A stretch of 64,000 nucleotides of DNA from assembly GCF_001429165.1 (NCBI RefSeq), contig NZ_LMIR01000004.1, forward strand, positions 563,446 through 627,445, in the 5' to 3' direction. This document shows positions 44,385 to 52,664 of this stretch, in pieces. Under the pieces are notes generated by a model. That model made no database searches and was not told the origin of the DNA. It saw only the letters and a list, made by a program, of their open reading frames with translations. How positions within the stretch are numbered: position 1 is the stretch's first letter; every line of letters begins with the position of its first letter. Origin of the DNA: Agromyces sp. Root81. GTDB taxonomy: Bacteria; Actinomycetota; Actinomycetes; Actinomycetales; Microbacteriaceae. The translations under genes and the position numbers were made by a program.

Positions 44385-45034
44385 CGACGAATGCCACGAG
44401 CACGGCGGTGCTGAGCGACGCGACAGCGCTGAGCGAGACGGATGGCGCGGCATCCGCTGCCCTCGAAGCCGGCGACCTCGAGACCGTGCGTCTCGTCAAC
44501 GGCCTCTCGTGCGAGCTGCCGGCGAGCTCACCGCTCGCGAAGCTGCTGAAGTCGCAGCGCACGTGGACGGGCCCCGACGCGAAGCAGCGACTCAAGATAC
44601 TGAACGCGGCGAAGTCGGTCGCGATCGTCGGTGCTTCGCCGAAGCCCCAGCGCTCGAGTTTCTTCGTCGGCACCTACCTGCAGCAGTCGAGCGACTACCG
44701 CCTGTACTTCGTGAACCCCATGGAGACCGAGATCCTCGGAGAGCCCGCCTACGCGAGCCTCGCCGACCTGCCCGAGGTGCCCGACATCGTCGTGGTGTTC
44801 CGCCGCGGCTCCGACATCCCGCAGGTCGTCGACGAGGTGCTGGCCTCGGGCGCGAAGACGATCTGGGTGCAGCTCGGCATCTGGAACGAGGTGGCCGCGT
44901 ACTCCGGCGAGGAGCAGGGGCTCACCGTCGTCATGGACCGCTGCATCAAGGTCGAGCACGCCCGCTTCCACGGCGGCCTGCACCTGCTGGGCTTCGACAC
45001 CGGTCAGATCACGGCGCGCAAGACCGTGCGCTGA
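44381..45034 (+). CDS. CoA-binding (YccU-type) protein
   Basis: 217 residues. CoA_binding Rossmann fold: VAIVGASPKPQRSSFFVGTYLQQSSDYRLYFVNPME, DLPEVPDIVVVFRRGSDIPQVVDEVLASGAKTIWVQLG, VVMDRCIKVEHARF. An N-terminal ~65-residue extension (rich in Thr, Ala, Glu) is less conserved. Translation is coupled to metY through ATGA, a recurrent actinobacterial pairing, suggesting a sulfur/CoA-linked role that remains undefined. Confidence 0.9.
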   Translation: MTTNATSTAVLSDATALSETDGAASAALEAGDLETVRLVNGLSCELPASSPLAKLLKSQRTWTGPDAKQRLKILNAAKSVAIVGASPKPQRSSFFVGTYLQQSSDYRLYFVNPMETEILGEPAYASLADLPEVPDIVVVFRRGSDIPQVVDEVLASGAKTIWVQLGIWNEVAAYSGEEQGLTVVMDRCIKVEHARFHGGLHLLGFDTGQITARKTVR

Positions 45035-45040
45035 CGGCGG

Positions 45041-45051
45041 CGGGTCGGGAC
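45041..45051. terminator. Left half of a terminator split by the IS block
   Basis: CGGGTCGG (45041-45048) is the exact reverse complement of CCGACCCG at 46582-46589. Without the insert, CGGGTCGG-GACCTAG-CCGACCCG would form an 8-bp hairpin between two convergent genes; the insert sits at CTAG in its loop. Confidence 0.6.
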
Positions 45052-45113
45052 CTAGGGCATGTCTGACAAGTGCTTTGCCCAGACAATGCCGGCGTGGAGG
45101 ACGGCGGCCGCAT
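45052..45113 (-). pseudogene. Remnant of an IS5-type transposase 3' end
   Basis: About 60 bases that, on the minus strand, encode AVLHAGIVWAKHLSDMP-stop, nearly the same as the C-terminus of the intact-length transposase at 46522-46581 (AVLHAVIAWAKHLSDTP). It includes the terminal inverted repeat beginning CTAGGGCATGTCTGACAAG. Homology stops near 45112. It is therefore an inverted fragment of a sister IS copy. Confidence 0.75.
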
Positions 45114-45170
45114 CCGGTTGGTCTCCTGCCATGCACCGGGGCCTTCATTGGCCGTGCTTTACTTTCGCCT

Positions 45171-45641
45171 GTGGACACACCTGAACTTGCCGCCCTGGTC
45201 CCAGGCTTCATGGCTCGGCATCCGGGGCAAGAGTGGACGCTGACGTCGGGGAAGGGCGCGGGCGAGGACCTCGTAGTCACCCTGTCTCCTGCGACCGCCC
45301 CTGAGCGGATTGCGACAGTCCGGGTCTACGCGGGGGCCGAGGTCTTTCTCTTCGACTTCTCCGGTCACAGCAGCGCCGACTTTGCATACGACGACGAAGA
45401 TCGCCCCGCAACCCTTCAGGAGCGAATCGACATCGCAGTTGCGGCCACGCTCGGGCCTACGCGGGTCACCCTGGATTTTGACCGGGACGTCATCGTCGCA
45501 TCCACTCTCGTGATCGACCCAGACGGACAAAGCCCACGCGAGTACAGCTTCTCCTGGCCCCTCCGGCGACTCAAGGCGCGCGTCAGGGGCCGTCGGATCA
45601 GTCGCCAGGTCATCGACCTTCCTGCGGCTGGTGGCATCTAG
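45171..45641 (+). CDS. Hypothetical cargo-like protein
   Basis: 156 residues from a GTG at 45171 (MDTPELAALVPGFMARHPGQ), chosen because TACTTT lies five bases upstream (leaderless). Mixed alpha-beta composition, no TM; C-terminus SFSWPLRRLKARVRGRRISRQVIDLPAAGGI. No family recognised. GC and codon use are visibly lower and more mixed (for example TTT, GCA, GTA) than in the flanks. It is enclosed by two IS ends and its stop TAG is inside the CTAG at the IS left end, so it may be an IS passenger. Confidence 0.6.
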   Translation: MDTPELAALVPGFMARHPGQEWTLTSGKGAGEDLVVTLSPATAPERIATVRVYAGAEVFLFDFSGHSSADFAYDDEDRPATLQERIDIAVAATLGPTRVTLDFDRDVIVASTLVIDPDGQSPREYSFSWPLRRLKARVRGRRISRQVIDLPAAGGI

Positions 45642-46581
45642 GGCAGGTCTAACAAGCGGGCCGGCTTCTGGGATCCTTTCGGGGTGTCGCGGTTTCAGTT
45701 GCTCTCGGATGCTCAGTGGTCGTTAATCGAGGGGATGCTGCCGAGGCCGACCGGCCGCAAGGGTCGCCCGTTCTCGGATGCGCGCACCATGATCGAGGCA
45801 ATTGCCGACCGGTATTGGTGCGGGATCGCCTGGCGGGATCTGCCTGAGGTATTCGGGCCGTGGCAGACGGTGTGGACCTGGCATCGTCGCCTCGCTGCCG
45901 ACGGCACCTGGGACCGGATCCACGCCCGCCTCTTGGCAGCCGCCGATGTCCTCGGCGCGGTGGACTGGGCTGTGTCCGCCGACTCGACGATCGCGCGCGC
46001 CCATCAGCACGCGACCAATGTGACGCGCCTCACAGGGGGCTGGGTCGAACTACAAGAATCCGCTGGTCGAGCCGCCTGATCACGCCGTCGGACGTTCCCG
46101 CGGCGGGCTGTCCACCAAGATCCATCAGCTCGTCGACGGGCGCGGTCTGCCGTTGGTGATCGCCTGCACGCCGGGGCGGGCCGGGGACTCGCCGATGCTG
46201 CTGCCGATGCTCGGGCAGCTGCGCGTCGAACGGGTCGGGCCCGGCCGGCCACGGGTGCGTCCGGACGCGCTGCGTGCCGACAAGGCGTACTCGTCACGGG
46301 CGATCCGCGCCCACTTGCGGGAGCACGGCATCGTCGCGGTGATCCCCGAGCCTGCCGACCAGCAAGGCCACCGGAAACGCCGCGGCTCACGCGGCGGACG
46401 CCCGCCGGCCTTCGACGCCGACGAATACCGCGGCCGCAACGTCATCGAACGCCGCTTCTGCCACCTCAAGCAATGGCGCGGGCTGGCCACCCGGTACGAC
46501 AAGCTCGCCATCACCTACCGCGCCGCCGCCGTCCTCCACGCGGTCATCGCCTGGGCGAAGCACTTGTCAGACACGCCCTAG
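45638..46581 (+). mobile_element. IS5-family insertion sequence (IS427-group like)
   Basis: About 940 bases bounded by CTAG. Left end GGGCAGGTCTAACAAGCG and right end (complement) GGGCGTGTCTGACAAGTG are imperfect inverted repeats. One transposase in two frames fills it. CTAG at both borders fits the YTAR-type target duplication seen in this family; assignment to the group is inferred. A sister fragment at 45052 makes the larger 45052-46581 block flanked by inverted ends. Confidence 0.8.
45684..46581 (+). pseudogene. IS5-family transposase in two frames (frameshift near 46035)
   Basis: The first frame, 45684-46079, gives 131 residues with LLSDAQWSLIEGMLP, RYWCGIAWRDLPEVFGPWQTV and the first catalytic Asp (VSADSTIARAHQHA). 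It ends GGWVELQESAGRAA. The +1 frame continues sensibly as YKNPLVEPPDHAVGRSRGGLSTK and carries ALRADKAYSS (second Asp) and NVIERRFCHLKQWRGLATRYDK (Glu). The switch lies by the run CAGGGGGCTGGG (46032-46043). Members of the family use programmed frameshifting, usually -1; here +1 is needed, so an indel is also possible. Confidence 0.8.
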
Positions 46582-47423
46582 CCGACCCGTTGCAGTGCCT
46601 TCTCACGACGCTCGGCGACCCTCGATCCCGACTCCCGTCGCGCCATCCGCCGCAGCACGACGGGTGCGAGCACGAGTCCGACGATCGCCCATGCGCCCAG
46701 CACCGCCGCCGTCTCGAGCTGGCGCCATGATTCACCGATCTCGACGACGACCGCGTCGTCGGGAAGGAACGACGCGCGCATGCCGAGGCCGAGCCAGTAG
46801 ATCGGGAAGACCTGGGCGATCCACTGCAGCCATTCGGGCAGGCCGGTGATCGGGGCGAAGATGCCCGAGATCGCGATCAGCCCGAGGACGGGCAGGGAGA
46901 GGTATCCCGCGCCGCGCGGCGTCGCGACCAGCGAACCGAGGATCGCACCGATGGTCTGGGTCGCGACGAGCCCCAGCACCAGCACCCACGCGAAGGTGAT
47001 CCACGACTGCGGGTCGGCGACGTCGAGACCGTCGACGAGGAACACGCCGGGGATCAGGATGATCGCGAGATACGCGAGGATCGTCGCCGAGATCTGCACG
47101 AGCTTGCCGACGAGGTAGGCGCGGATCCCGTTCGGCGTCGCCTTGGCACGCAGAAGCGTGCCGTCTTCGCGATCGGCCGCGAGCTGCTGCACGACGAGGA
47201 GCAGACCCAACGCGACGAACATGCCGAGCGTGCCGGGAAGGATGATCGTGCCCAGCGTGAGCCCGGTGGTTCCGATCGCCATGTCGCGGAGGAAGAACAC
47301 GGCCACCAGCGTGGCCACCGGCCAGAGCAGCTGGTTCACGAGTTCCGTGCCCGTGAACGCCTGCCGGAGCTCGATGAGCCCCCGCCCGATGCCGGCGCGG
47401 AGGGCATGGGTGACGGCGGTCAT
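46578..47423 (-). CDS. ABC-2 type exporter permease
   Basis: 281 residues with six hydrophobic segments, ABC-2 (DrrB-like) family: GLIELRQAFTGTELVNQLLWPVATLVAVFFLRD, EDGTLLRAKATPNGIRAYLVGKL and PVLGLIAISGIFAPITGLPEWLQWIAQVFPIYW. It starts four bases into the ATPase gene end (overlap 47420-47423). Its stop TAG lies within the CTAG where the IS block inserted, so the protein end is unaffected. Substrate unknown. Confidence 0.9.
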   Translation of the reverse strand: MTAVTHALRAGIGRGLIELRQAFTGTELVNQLLWPVATLVAVFFLRDMAIGTTGLTLGTIILPGTLGMFVALGLLLVVQQLAADREDGTLLRAKATPNGIRAYLVGKLVQISATILAYLAIILIPGVFLVDGLDVADPQSWITFAWVLVLGLVATQTIGAILGSLVATPRGAGYLSLPVLGLIAISGIFAPITGLPEWLQWIAQVFPIYWLGLGMRASFLPDDAVVVEIGESWRQLETAAVLGAWAIVGLVLAPVVLRRMARRESGSRVAERREKALQRVG

Positions 47424-48355
47424 CGGGATGCCCCGTTCGGTTCGGGTTCGACCTCGGCGGCCTCGGTGCCGTCCGACTCGGCGTTCCTCACGAGCGTCAG
47501 GTAGGTCTCCTCGAGCGACGCGCGGCGGAGTTCGAGTTCGCGGATGTCCTCCCCTTCGCGTGCGAACAGCTCTCGCGCGAACGCGGTCGAGTCCGGAACG
47601 TACCGCACGAGATGCTCCCCTCCCTGCACCCAGCGGACTTCATCGTGGCCGACGATCTTCCGCGCGAGTTGTTCGGAGGTGCCATCGGCGACGATGCGCC
47701 CGCCGGTGAGGATGACGATCCGGTCGGCGAGCTTCTCCGCCTCGTCGAGGTCGTGGGTCGTGATGAGCACCGTGGACTCGAGGTCATCGCGAATCCGCCT
47801 GACCAGCGCGTGGAAGTCGCGCCGCGCCTTCGGATCGAGGCCGGTCGTCGGTTCGTCGAGGAAGACCAGCTCGGGTCGGCCGACGAGCCCGATCGCGACG
47901 TCGAGTCGTCGCCGCTGACCGCCCGAGAGCGTCGAGATCGGCTTGCCGGCCTGCTCGGTCAGTCCGACCGCTGCGAGCAGGTCGTCGACCTCCCACGGAC
48001 GGCGGATCCGCGCCGTCGAATAGGGCTCGTAGAGCGACCCCTGGAATGCGAGGAGTTCCCGCACGCGCCACTTGGGGTGGTCACGCCACGACTGCAGCAC
48101 GATTCCGATCCGTGCACGCCACTCCTCGGTGCCGTGGGCCGGATCGGCTCCGAGGACCGCCACCCGTCCGGCCGACCGCATCCGGAAGCCCTCGAGGATC
48201 TCGATCGTCGAGGTCTTGCCCGCACCGTTCGGGCCGAGCAGCGCGAGCATCTCGCCCTGGCGCACCTGGAACGACACGTCGTGCAGGACATCGGTCGTGC
48301 CGTATCGCATTCGAAGCCCCTCGACCTCGATCGCGAGGTGGTCCGTCATCGCCAT
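47420..48355 (-). CDS. ABC exporter ATP-binding protein
   Basis: 311 residues, DrrA-like: Walker A LLGPNGAGKTSTIEIL, Q-loop VLQSWRDHPKW, signature ISTLSGGQRRRLDVAIGL, Walker B LVFLDEPTTGLDPKARRDFHALV, H-loop TTHDLDEAEKLADR, and a C-terminal regulatory tail. ATG 48355 has GGAGG five bases upstream. Works with the permease downstream; expressed with HTH and Clp-N genes upstream. Confidence 0.93.
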   Translation of the reverse strand: MAMTDHLAIEVEGLRMRYGTTDVLHDVSFQVRQGEMLALLGPNGAGKTSTIEILEGFRMRSAGRVAVLGADPAHGTEEWRARIGIVLQSWRDHPKWRVRELLAFQGSLYEPYSTARIRRPWEVDDLLAAVGLTEQAGKPISTLSGGQRRRLDVAIGLVGRPELVFLDEPTTGLDPKARRDFHALVRRIRDDLESTVLITTHDLDEAEKLADRIVILTGGRIVADGTSEQLARKIVGHDEVRWVQGGEHLVRYVPDSTAFARELFAREGEDIRELELRRASLEETYLTLVRNAESDGTEAAEVEPEPNGASR

Positions 48356-48385
48356 CGCATCCTCCAGCTGTCGGCTCGGTCGTCG

Positions 48386-48877
48386 TCAGAGCCGCTCGAT
48401 GGCGGCGATGAGCGCCTGCCGGTCGACACCTGCGAACGCGAGCGCACGAGGCACCGTGCCGAGCTCTGCGCGCAGGATGCCCACGAGCGCATCGGCGACG
48501 GCGAGGCGTTCGCGCTCCGCGCGAGGCCGGCCGCGGTGCGCCCCGAAGTCGGCACGCCGCAGCGCCTCGCGCACCGTCGCCCCCCAGCTCGGCCGTGACT
48601 TGCGCGTGGCGGCGAGCCGTTCCTCGGCGACGGGCTCGATGCCCGCTGCGCGCAGCGAGCGTTCGCGTTCACCGCGAAGCGCGGCGTCGACGCCGTCGTG
48701 ATCGAGGCCGAACTCGGCGAGCGTGCGCCCCGCGATGTCGTGACCGGCCGAGATCGCGAGCAGCAGGTGCTCGGCCTCGACGCTCGATGCGCCGCGACCG
48801 ATCGCCTCGTCGATCGAGCTGACGATGACCTCCTTCAGCGTCGGGTCGAGTGCCGTGTCGTCAAGTCGGTCAGGCAT
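48386..48877 (-). CDS. Stand-alone Clp N-terminal domain protein
   Basis: 163 residues with no AAA+ or protease domain. The first half matches one Clp-N repeat (SSIDEAIGRGASSVEAEHLLLAISAGHDIAGRTLAEFGLDHDGVDAAL), and the second half carries a weaker repeat (ALRRADFGAHRGRPRAERERLAVADALVGILRAELGTVPRALAFAGVD). Clp-N domains bind substrates, adaptors or small molecules. GAGGAGG sets the ATG at 48877, overlapping the HTH gene by eight bases. Probably a sensor or adaptor for the exporter operon (inference). Confidence 0.85.
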   Translation of the reverse strand: MPDRLDDTALDPTLKEVIVSSIDEAIGRGASSVEAEHLLLAISAGHDIAGRTLAEFGLDHDGVDAALRGERERSLRAAGIEPVAEERLAATRKSRPSWGATVREALRRADFGAHRGRPRAERERLAVADALVGILRAELGTVPRALAFAGVDRQALIAAIERL

Positions 48878-49106
48878 TGCGCCTCCTCAGTTCGATGCCG
48901 GCGAGTTCGAGCCGCCGGTGGTGCTTCTTGTGCACGGCCTGCCGGGTGACGCCGAGCGCCTCGGCGACCTGCGTCCAGCTCCAGCCGGCGCGCATCGCAC
49001 GCTCGACGGTGGCGTCTTCGAGACGGTCGGCCAGCTCGCGCAGGGCGACGACGGCGGCGAGGTCGTCGGCCTCGGCTCCGGTGGGATCCGGGATGTGCGG
49101 GGTCAT
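48870..49106 (-). CDS. Small helix-turn-helix regulator
   Basis: 78 residues: an N-terminal helix (DDLAAVVALRELADRLEDATVERAMRAGWS) then HTH WTQVAEALGVTRQAVHKKHHRRLELAG. Likely repressor or activator of its own operon (HTH, Clp-N, ABC pair). The ATG at 49106 is preceded by TAGGTT at the leaderless spacing, and that -10 lies inside a palindromic repeat. Confidence 0.88.
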   Translation of the reverse strand: MTPHIPDPTGAEADDLAAVVALRELADRLEDATVERAMRAGWSWTQVAEALGVTRQAVHKKHHRRLELAGIELRRRNA

Positions 49107-49152
49107 GTAAGCAACCTAAGTTGCTTCGCTCACATTGTCAACCCAAGTTGCT
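49107..49152 (-). promoter_or_regulatory. Leaderless promoter with two operator-like repeats
   Basis: TAGGTT (49113-49118), six bases, ATG at 49106. Two copies of CAACC[T/C]AAGTTGCT lie at 49112-49125 and 49139-49152, 27 bases apart. The first has near-dyad symmetry (GCAACCTAAGTTGC) and overlaps the -10. These are probable binding sites for the encoded HTH protein and could also affect the divergent acetyltransferase gene. Confidence 0.65.
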
Positions 49153-49229
49153 CATCGCGACTCGCGGAACGGGCCACGGACCTCGAATTGGCCGTTGCCC
49201 CACGCGTGCCAGTGCGGTTGCATCGAGGA

Positions 49230-49667
49230 ATGCCAGACTCCGCCGACTTCGAGTTCTCCGACGACCCCGCACGGCTCGACCTCGATCGGGTGCACACCTG
49301 GCTCGCCGACGAGTCGTACTGGGCGATGGGTCGCTCACGTGCGGCACTCGAGGCCGCGGTCGCCGGTTCGCGCAACTACGGCATCTACGACCGGGCGAGC
49401 GGCGCGCAGCTCGCCTACGCGCGGGTCATCACCGACGGCGTCACCTTCGCCTGGCTGTGCGACGTGTTCGTCGACAGCGAGGCGCGCGGCCGCGGCATCG
49501 GCGTGGCGCTCGTCGAGCAGATCATGGGCTCCCTCGAGCCCCTCGGCCTCCGGCGCATCGGCCTCACGACCGCCGACGCGCACAGCCTCTACGAGCGGTT
49601 CGGGTTCCGCTCGCTCGACCAGCCCGAACAGTGGATGTCACGCACGGGGCCGCTCACCACGGCCTGA
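49230..49667 (+). CDS. GNAT family N-acetyltransferase
   Basis: 145 residues from the ATG at 49230 (MPDSADFEFSDDPARLD); a GTG six codons earlier (49212) is possible. GNAT core: YARVITDGVTFAWLCDVFVDSEARGRGIGVALVEQIM with the acetyl-CoA loop RGRGIG, then LTTADAHSLYERFGFRSL. Substrate unknown. Divergent from the HTH/Clp-N operon and close to its operator repeats. Confidence 0.85.
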   Translation: MPDSADFEFSDDPARLDLDRVHTWLADESYWAMGRSRAALEAAVAGSRNYGIYDRASGAQLAYARVITDGVTFAWLCDVFVDSEARGRGIGVALVEQIMGSLEPLGLRRIGLTTADAHSLYERFGFRSLDQPEQWMSRTGPLTTA

Positions 49668-49703
49668 CGACGCCGGCGCCCGGGCCGCTCAGCTCGACGC
49701 GGC

Positions 49704-50756
49704 TCAGGCCGCACCGGACTCACGCCGGACGGCGTCGACGTCGGCGTCGCGCCCGTACGCGAGCATGAGGAAGCTCGTGCCGTCGGCGCGCTCGAAGGTG
49801 AACTCGCGCTCGTGCAGCCGGGCGAAGCCGAGGCGCTCGTACAGCCGCTGGGCCGCGACCATGTCGGGGCCGGTGTTCAGCACCACTCGATCGATGCCGC
49901 GCATGCGCGCGAGCCGCAGCACGTGCTCGACGAGCACCTCGCCGATGCCTCGACGCCGCGCCTCGGCCGCGACGCCGAGAAAGCGGAAGTCGAGTTCGCC
50001 GTCGCGTGCGAGCGGAGAGATCGCGGCGCCAGCCACGGGGGTGGACACGGTGCCGAGCAGCGCGCCGCTCGCGGCATCCGTCGCCACCCAGACCTGGTGA
50101 TCGCGCGCCCGCTCGGCGACCGCGAGGATGTCGGCCCGGTAGGCCGCGTTCAGCTCGAAGTCGATCGCGTACGCGCGTTCGACGAGCTCGGCCACGGCCT
50201 CGGTCTCATCGGCGTGCATGAGGCGCACCCGCACGTCGGCGCGCTCCTGCAGGGCGAAGCGGTAGGCGAAGCCCACGACCTCGCCGAAGTGCTCGTCGCG
50301 CTCGGGCAGCCGTTCGAAGCCGAGCCGGGCGTAGAGCTCCTGCGCCCGCAGGTTGCGGTCGCCGGTGTCGAGTATCAGCGCTTCGGCACCCCACCCGGCG
50401 GCCTCCTCCATGCTCGCCCGCATGAGGGCTTCGCCCACGCCGGCGCCCTGGGCAGACGGATCGACGGCGACGAGCCGCACCTCGGCCTCGCCGGGCAGCG
50501 CCACGCGCGAATAGGGCGTCTCCGCGCGCAGCACGCTCGCCGTGCCCAGGAGCCACTCGCCGTCGACGGCGACGAGCACGGTGCCGGATGCCACGCGGCC
50601 CGCGACATCCCGCTCGAAGGCACGTCGCTCGGCGCTCACGGGCAGATGCCCGTAGGGGCCCGCCGCGAAGGCCTGCGCGATGAGGGCGGGTTCGGCGGCG
50701 GCTTCGGCGTCGCTGATCGGACGGATGACGAAGGAGGCGTTGACGGTCTGCATCAT
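49704..50756 (-). CDS. Tandem-GNAT acetyltransferase
   Basis: 350 residues made of two GNAT domains. The first (~5-160) has RLVAVDPSAQGAGVGEALMRASMEEA and LYARLGFERLPE. The second (~175-335) has FRFLGVAAEARRRGIGEVLVEHVLRLA and LYERLGFARLHE. This is the layout of mycothiol synthase MshD, but specific MshD residues were not checked. ATG 50756; TAGGCT (50762-50767) is five bases upstream. Convergent with the single-domain GNAT. Confidence 0.82.
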   Translation of the reverse strand: MMQTVNASFVIRPISDAEAAAEPALIAQAFAAGPYGHLPVSAERRAFERDVAGRVASGTVLVAVDGEWLLGTASVLRAETPYSRVALPGEAEVRLVAVDPSAQGAGVGEALMRASMEEAAGWGAEALILDTGDRNLRAQELYARLGFERLPERDEHFGEVVGFAYRFALQERADVRVRLMHADETEAVAELVERAYAIDFELNAAYRADILAVAERARDHQVWVATDAASGALLGTVSTPVAGAAISPLARDGELDFRFLGVAAEARRRGIGEVLVEHVLRLARMRGIDRVVLNTGPDMVAAQRLYERLGFARLHEREFTFERADGTSFLMLAYGRDADVDAVRRESGAA

Positions 50757-50917
50757 CGTCCAGCCTACGAGCCGCGCACCGTGTCCCGGCGGCGCTGCCC
50801 GCACCCGGAATGGGCCGCGTGCGCGAACACCCCCGATCGCGCGGCGAACGAGCGCGGCATTCGCCGCACGCGCATGATTCTGCGAGTCGGTGCCACAACG
50901 CTGCGCGCCGCTCCGCG

Positions 50918-50929
50918 TACGCTTGAAGC
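50918..50929 (+). promoter_or_regulatory. Leaderless promoter of sdaA
   Basis: TACGCT (50918-50923), six bases, GTG at 50930. Confidence 0.6.
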
Positions 50930-52303
50930 GTGACAGCGTTCGTCTCAGCCCTCGATCTCTTCTCGATCGGGATCGGCCCCTCGAGTTCGCACACCGTCGG
51001 TCCGATGCGGGCGGCGCGTGCCTTCGCCGAGCGACTCGCGAGCGAGGGCCTGCTCGACCGGGTGACCCGCATCACGTGCTCGCTCTACGGCTCGCTCGGC
51101 GCCACCGGTCTCGGTCATGGCACCCCCGACGCGGTCATCGCGGGCCTGGCGGGCCTCGAACCGCACGACTGCGATCCCGACGCCGTGCGCGGCGCCTGGT
51201 CGGTTCTCGGCGACGACGGCGCCGACGTGCTCATCGCCGGCACGCACTCGATACGGATGGCGCGCGGCGATGTCGCCCTCGTACCTCGCACGCGCCTGCC
51301 CGGCCACCCCAACGCGATGACGCTGCAGGCCTGGGGCGGCGACCCGCTCCCCCTCGCCGAAGACACGTACTACTCGGTCGGCGGCGGGTTCATCCGCCGC
51401 GAGGGCGAGACGGCGTCCGAGGCCGAGGCGCTGCGGCATCCGCTGCCGTACTCGACCGCCGATGAACTGCTCGCGCTCTGCGAGGAGCACGGCGTCTCGC
51501 TGTGCGACGTGGCGCGCCACAATGAGGTCGCCGTCCACGGCGAGCAGGGCATCGACGACGGCCTCGACGCGATCTGGGCGGCGATGGCCGAGTGCGTCTC
51601 GAACGGCCTGTCGGCCGACGGCACGCTGCCCGGCGGCCTGCGCGTGAAGCGACGCGCCTCCCTGGTGCGACAGCGCCTCGAGGAGTACGACCGCGACGAG
51701 CATCTCCGCGACACCTCGACCGAGTGGCTGCAGGCGTTCGCGCTCGCGGTCAACGAGGAGAACGCCTCGGGCGGGCGGGTCGTCACCGCCCCGACGAACG
51801 GCGCGGCTGGCATCATCCCGGCGGTCGGCCACTACTACCTGAAATTCGTGCCCGGCGCGGATGCCGCCGGCATCCGCCGCTACCTGCTGACCGCCGCGGC
51901 CATCGCCTCGCTCGTCAAGAAGAACGCCTCGATCTCCGGGGCGGAGGGCGGCTGCCAGGCCGAGGTCGGCTCGGCGTGCGCGATGGCGGCCGGCGCGCTC
52001 TGCGCCGTGCTCGGCGGCACCCCGCGGCAGATCGAGAACGCCGCCGAGATCGCCATGGAGCACCACCTCGGCCTCACGTGCGATCCGGTGGGCGGTCTCG
52101 TGCAGGTGCCGTGCATCGAACGCAACGCGATCGCCTCGTCGACCGCCGTCTCCGCCGCGCGCCTGGCACTGCACGGCGACGGCACGCACGTGGTCTCGCT
52201 CGACACCGTCATCGAGACCATGCGGCAGACGGGCCTCGACATGATGACGAAGTACAAGGAGACGAGCGAGGGCGGACTCGCGGTCAACGTCGTCGAGTGC
52301 TGA
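50930..52303 (+). CDS. sdaA: L-serine ammonia-lyase (iron-sulfur type)
   Basis: Deaminates L-serine to pyruvate and ammonia with a [4Fe-4S] cluster. It has 457 residues; both halves are fused: beta domain first (FSIGIGPSSSHTVGPMRAARAF), alpha domain last (SISGAEGGCQAEVGSACAMAAGAL; LGLTCDPVGGLVQVPCIERNAI). Cysteines in GGCQAE, LTCDP and VPCIE are the expected cluster ligands. Start GTG 50930 (MTAFVSALDLFSIG). Confidence 0.96.
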   Translation: MTAFVSALDLFSIGIGPSSSHTVGPMRAARAFAERLASEGLLDRVTRITCSLYGSLGATGLGHGTPDAVIAGLAGLEPHDCDPDAVRGAWSVLGDDGADVLIAGTHSIRMARGDVALVPRTRLPGHPNAMTLQAWGGDPLPLAEDTYYSVGGGFIRREGETASEAEALRHPLPYSTADELLALCEEHGVSLCDVARHNEVAVHGEQGIDDGLDAIWAAMAECVSNGLSADGTLPGGLRVKRRASLVRQRLEEYDRDEHLRDTSTEWLQAFALAVNEENASGGRVVTAPTNGAAGIIPAVGHYYLKFVPGADAAGIRRYLLTAAAIASLVKKNASISGAEGGCQAEVGSACAMAAGALCAVLGGTPRQIENAAEIAMEHHLGLTCDPVGGLVQVPCIERNAIASSTAVSAARLALHGDGTHVVSLDTVIETMRQTGLDMMTKYKETSEGGLAVNVVEC

Positions 52304-52377
52304 GGGCCGGCTCGAACCGCTCGTGACCCCCGATCGGGACTCTCGCGCGACCCGCGACCGTCTGGCACGCTGTGCAG

Positions 52378-52575
52378 ATGGACACCCCCGACCCGACCAT
52401 CCCCGAGCTGTTCTGGGGCGCCGGCCTCATCGGCCTCGTCATCGGCCTCGCGATCTACCTCGCGGTGCTCGCCCTCATGCTCTGGATCGGCTACCTGATC
52501 ATCAAGGCCGCCGTCCGCAACGGCCTACGGGAGCACACGCTCTGGCTCGAGAGCCGCCGAGGCCCGATGCGGTGA
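52378..52575 (+). CDS. Small single-pass membrane protein
   Basis: 65 residues: short acidic N-terminus, one or two close hydrophobic stretches (ELFWGAGLIGLVIGLAIYLAVLALMLWIGYLIIKAAV) and a basic C-terminus (NGLREHTLWLESRRGPMR). CACGCT at 52366-52371 is six bases before the ATG, suggesting leaderless expression. No family recognised. Confidence 0.65.
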   Translation: MDTPDPTIPELFWGAGLIGLVIGLAIYLAVLALMLWIGYLIIKAAVRNGLREHTLWLESRRGPMR

Positions 52576-52592
52576 CCCCGCGAGCGACCCGG

Positions 52593-52664
52593 TGCTGACG
52601 ACCTCGGCGCCCGCCGGTGTCCCGGCCGGCGGACGCCGAGGTGCAGTGCGCCCCGGTGTCAGCA
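52593..52664. terminator. Nested bidirectional terminator
   Basis: Inner arms CCTCGGCGCCCGCCGG (52602-52617) and CCGGCGGACGCCGAGG (52626-52641) pair at 15 of 16 positions; outer arms TGCTGAC (52593-52599) and GTCAGCA (52658-52664) pair perfectly. It lies between convergent genes; the rhodanese stop is in the outer arm. Confidence 0.65.

Noticed and set aside
48386..48877. ClpC/ClpA chaperone gene
   Set aside because: Only Clp-N repeats are present; no Walker motifs, and the frame ends cleanly at 163 residues.
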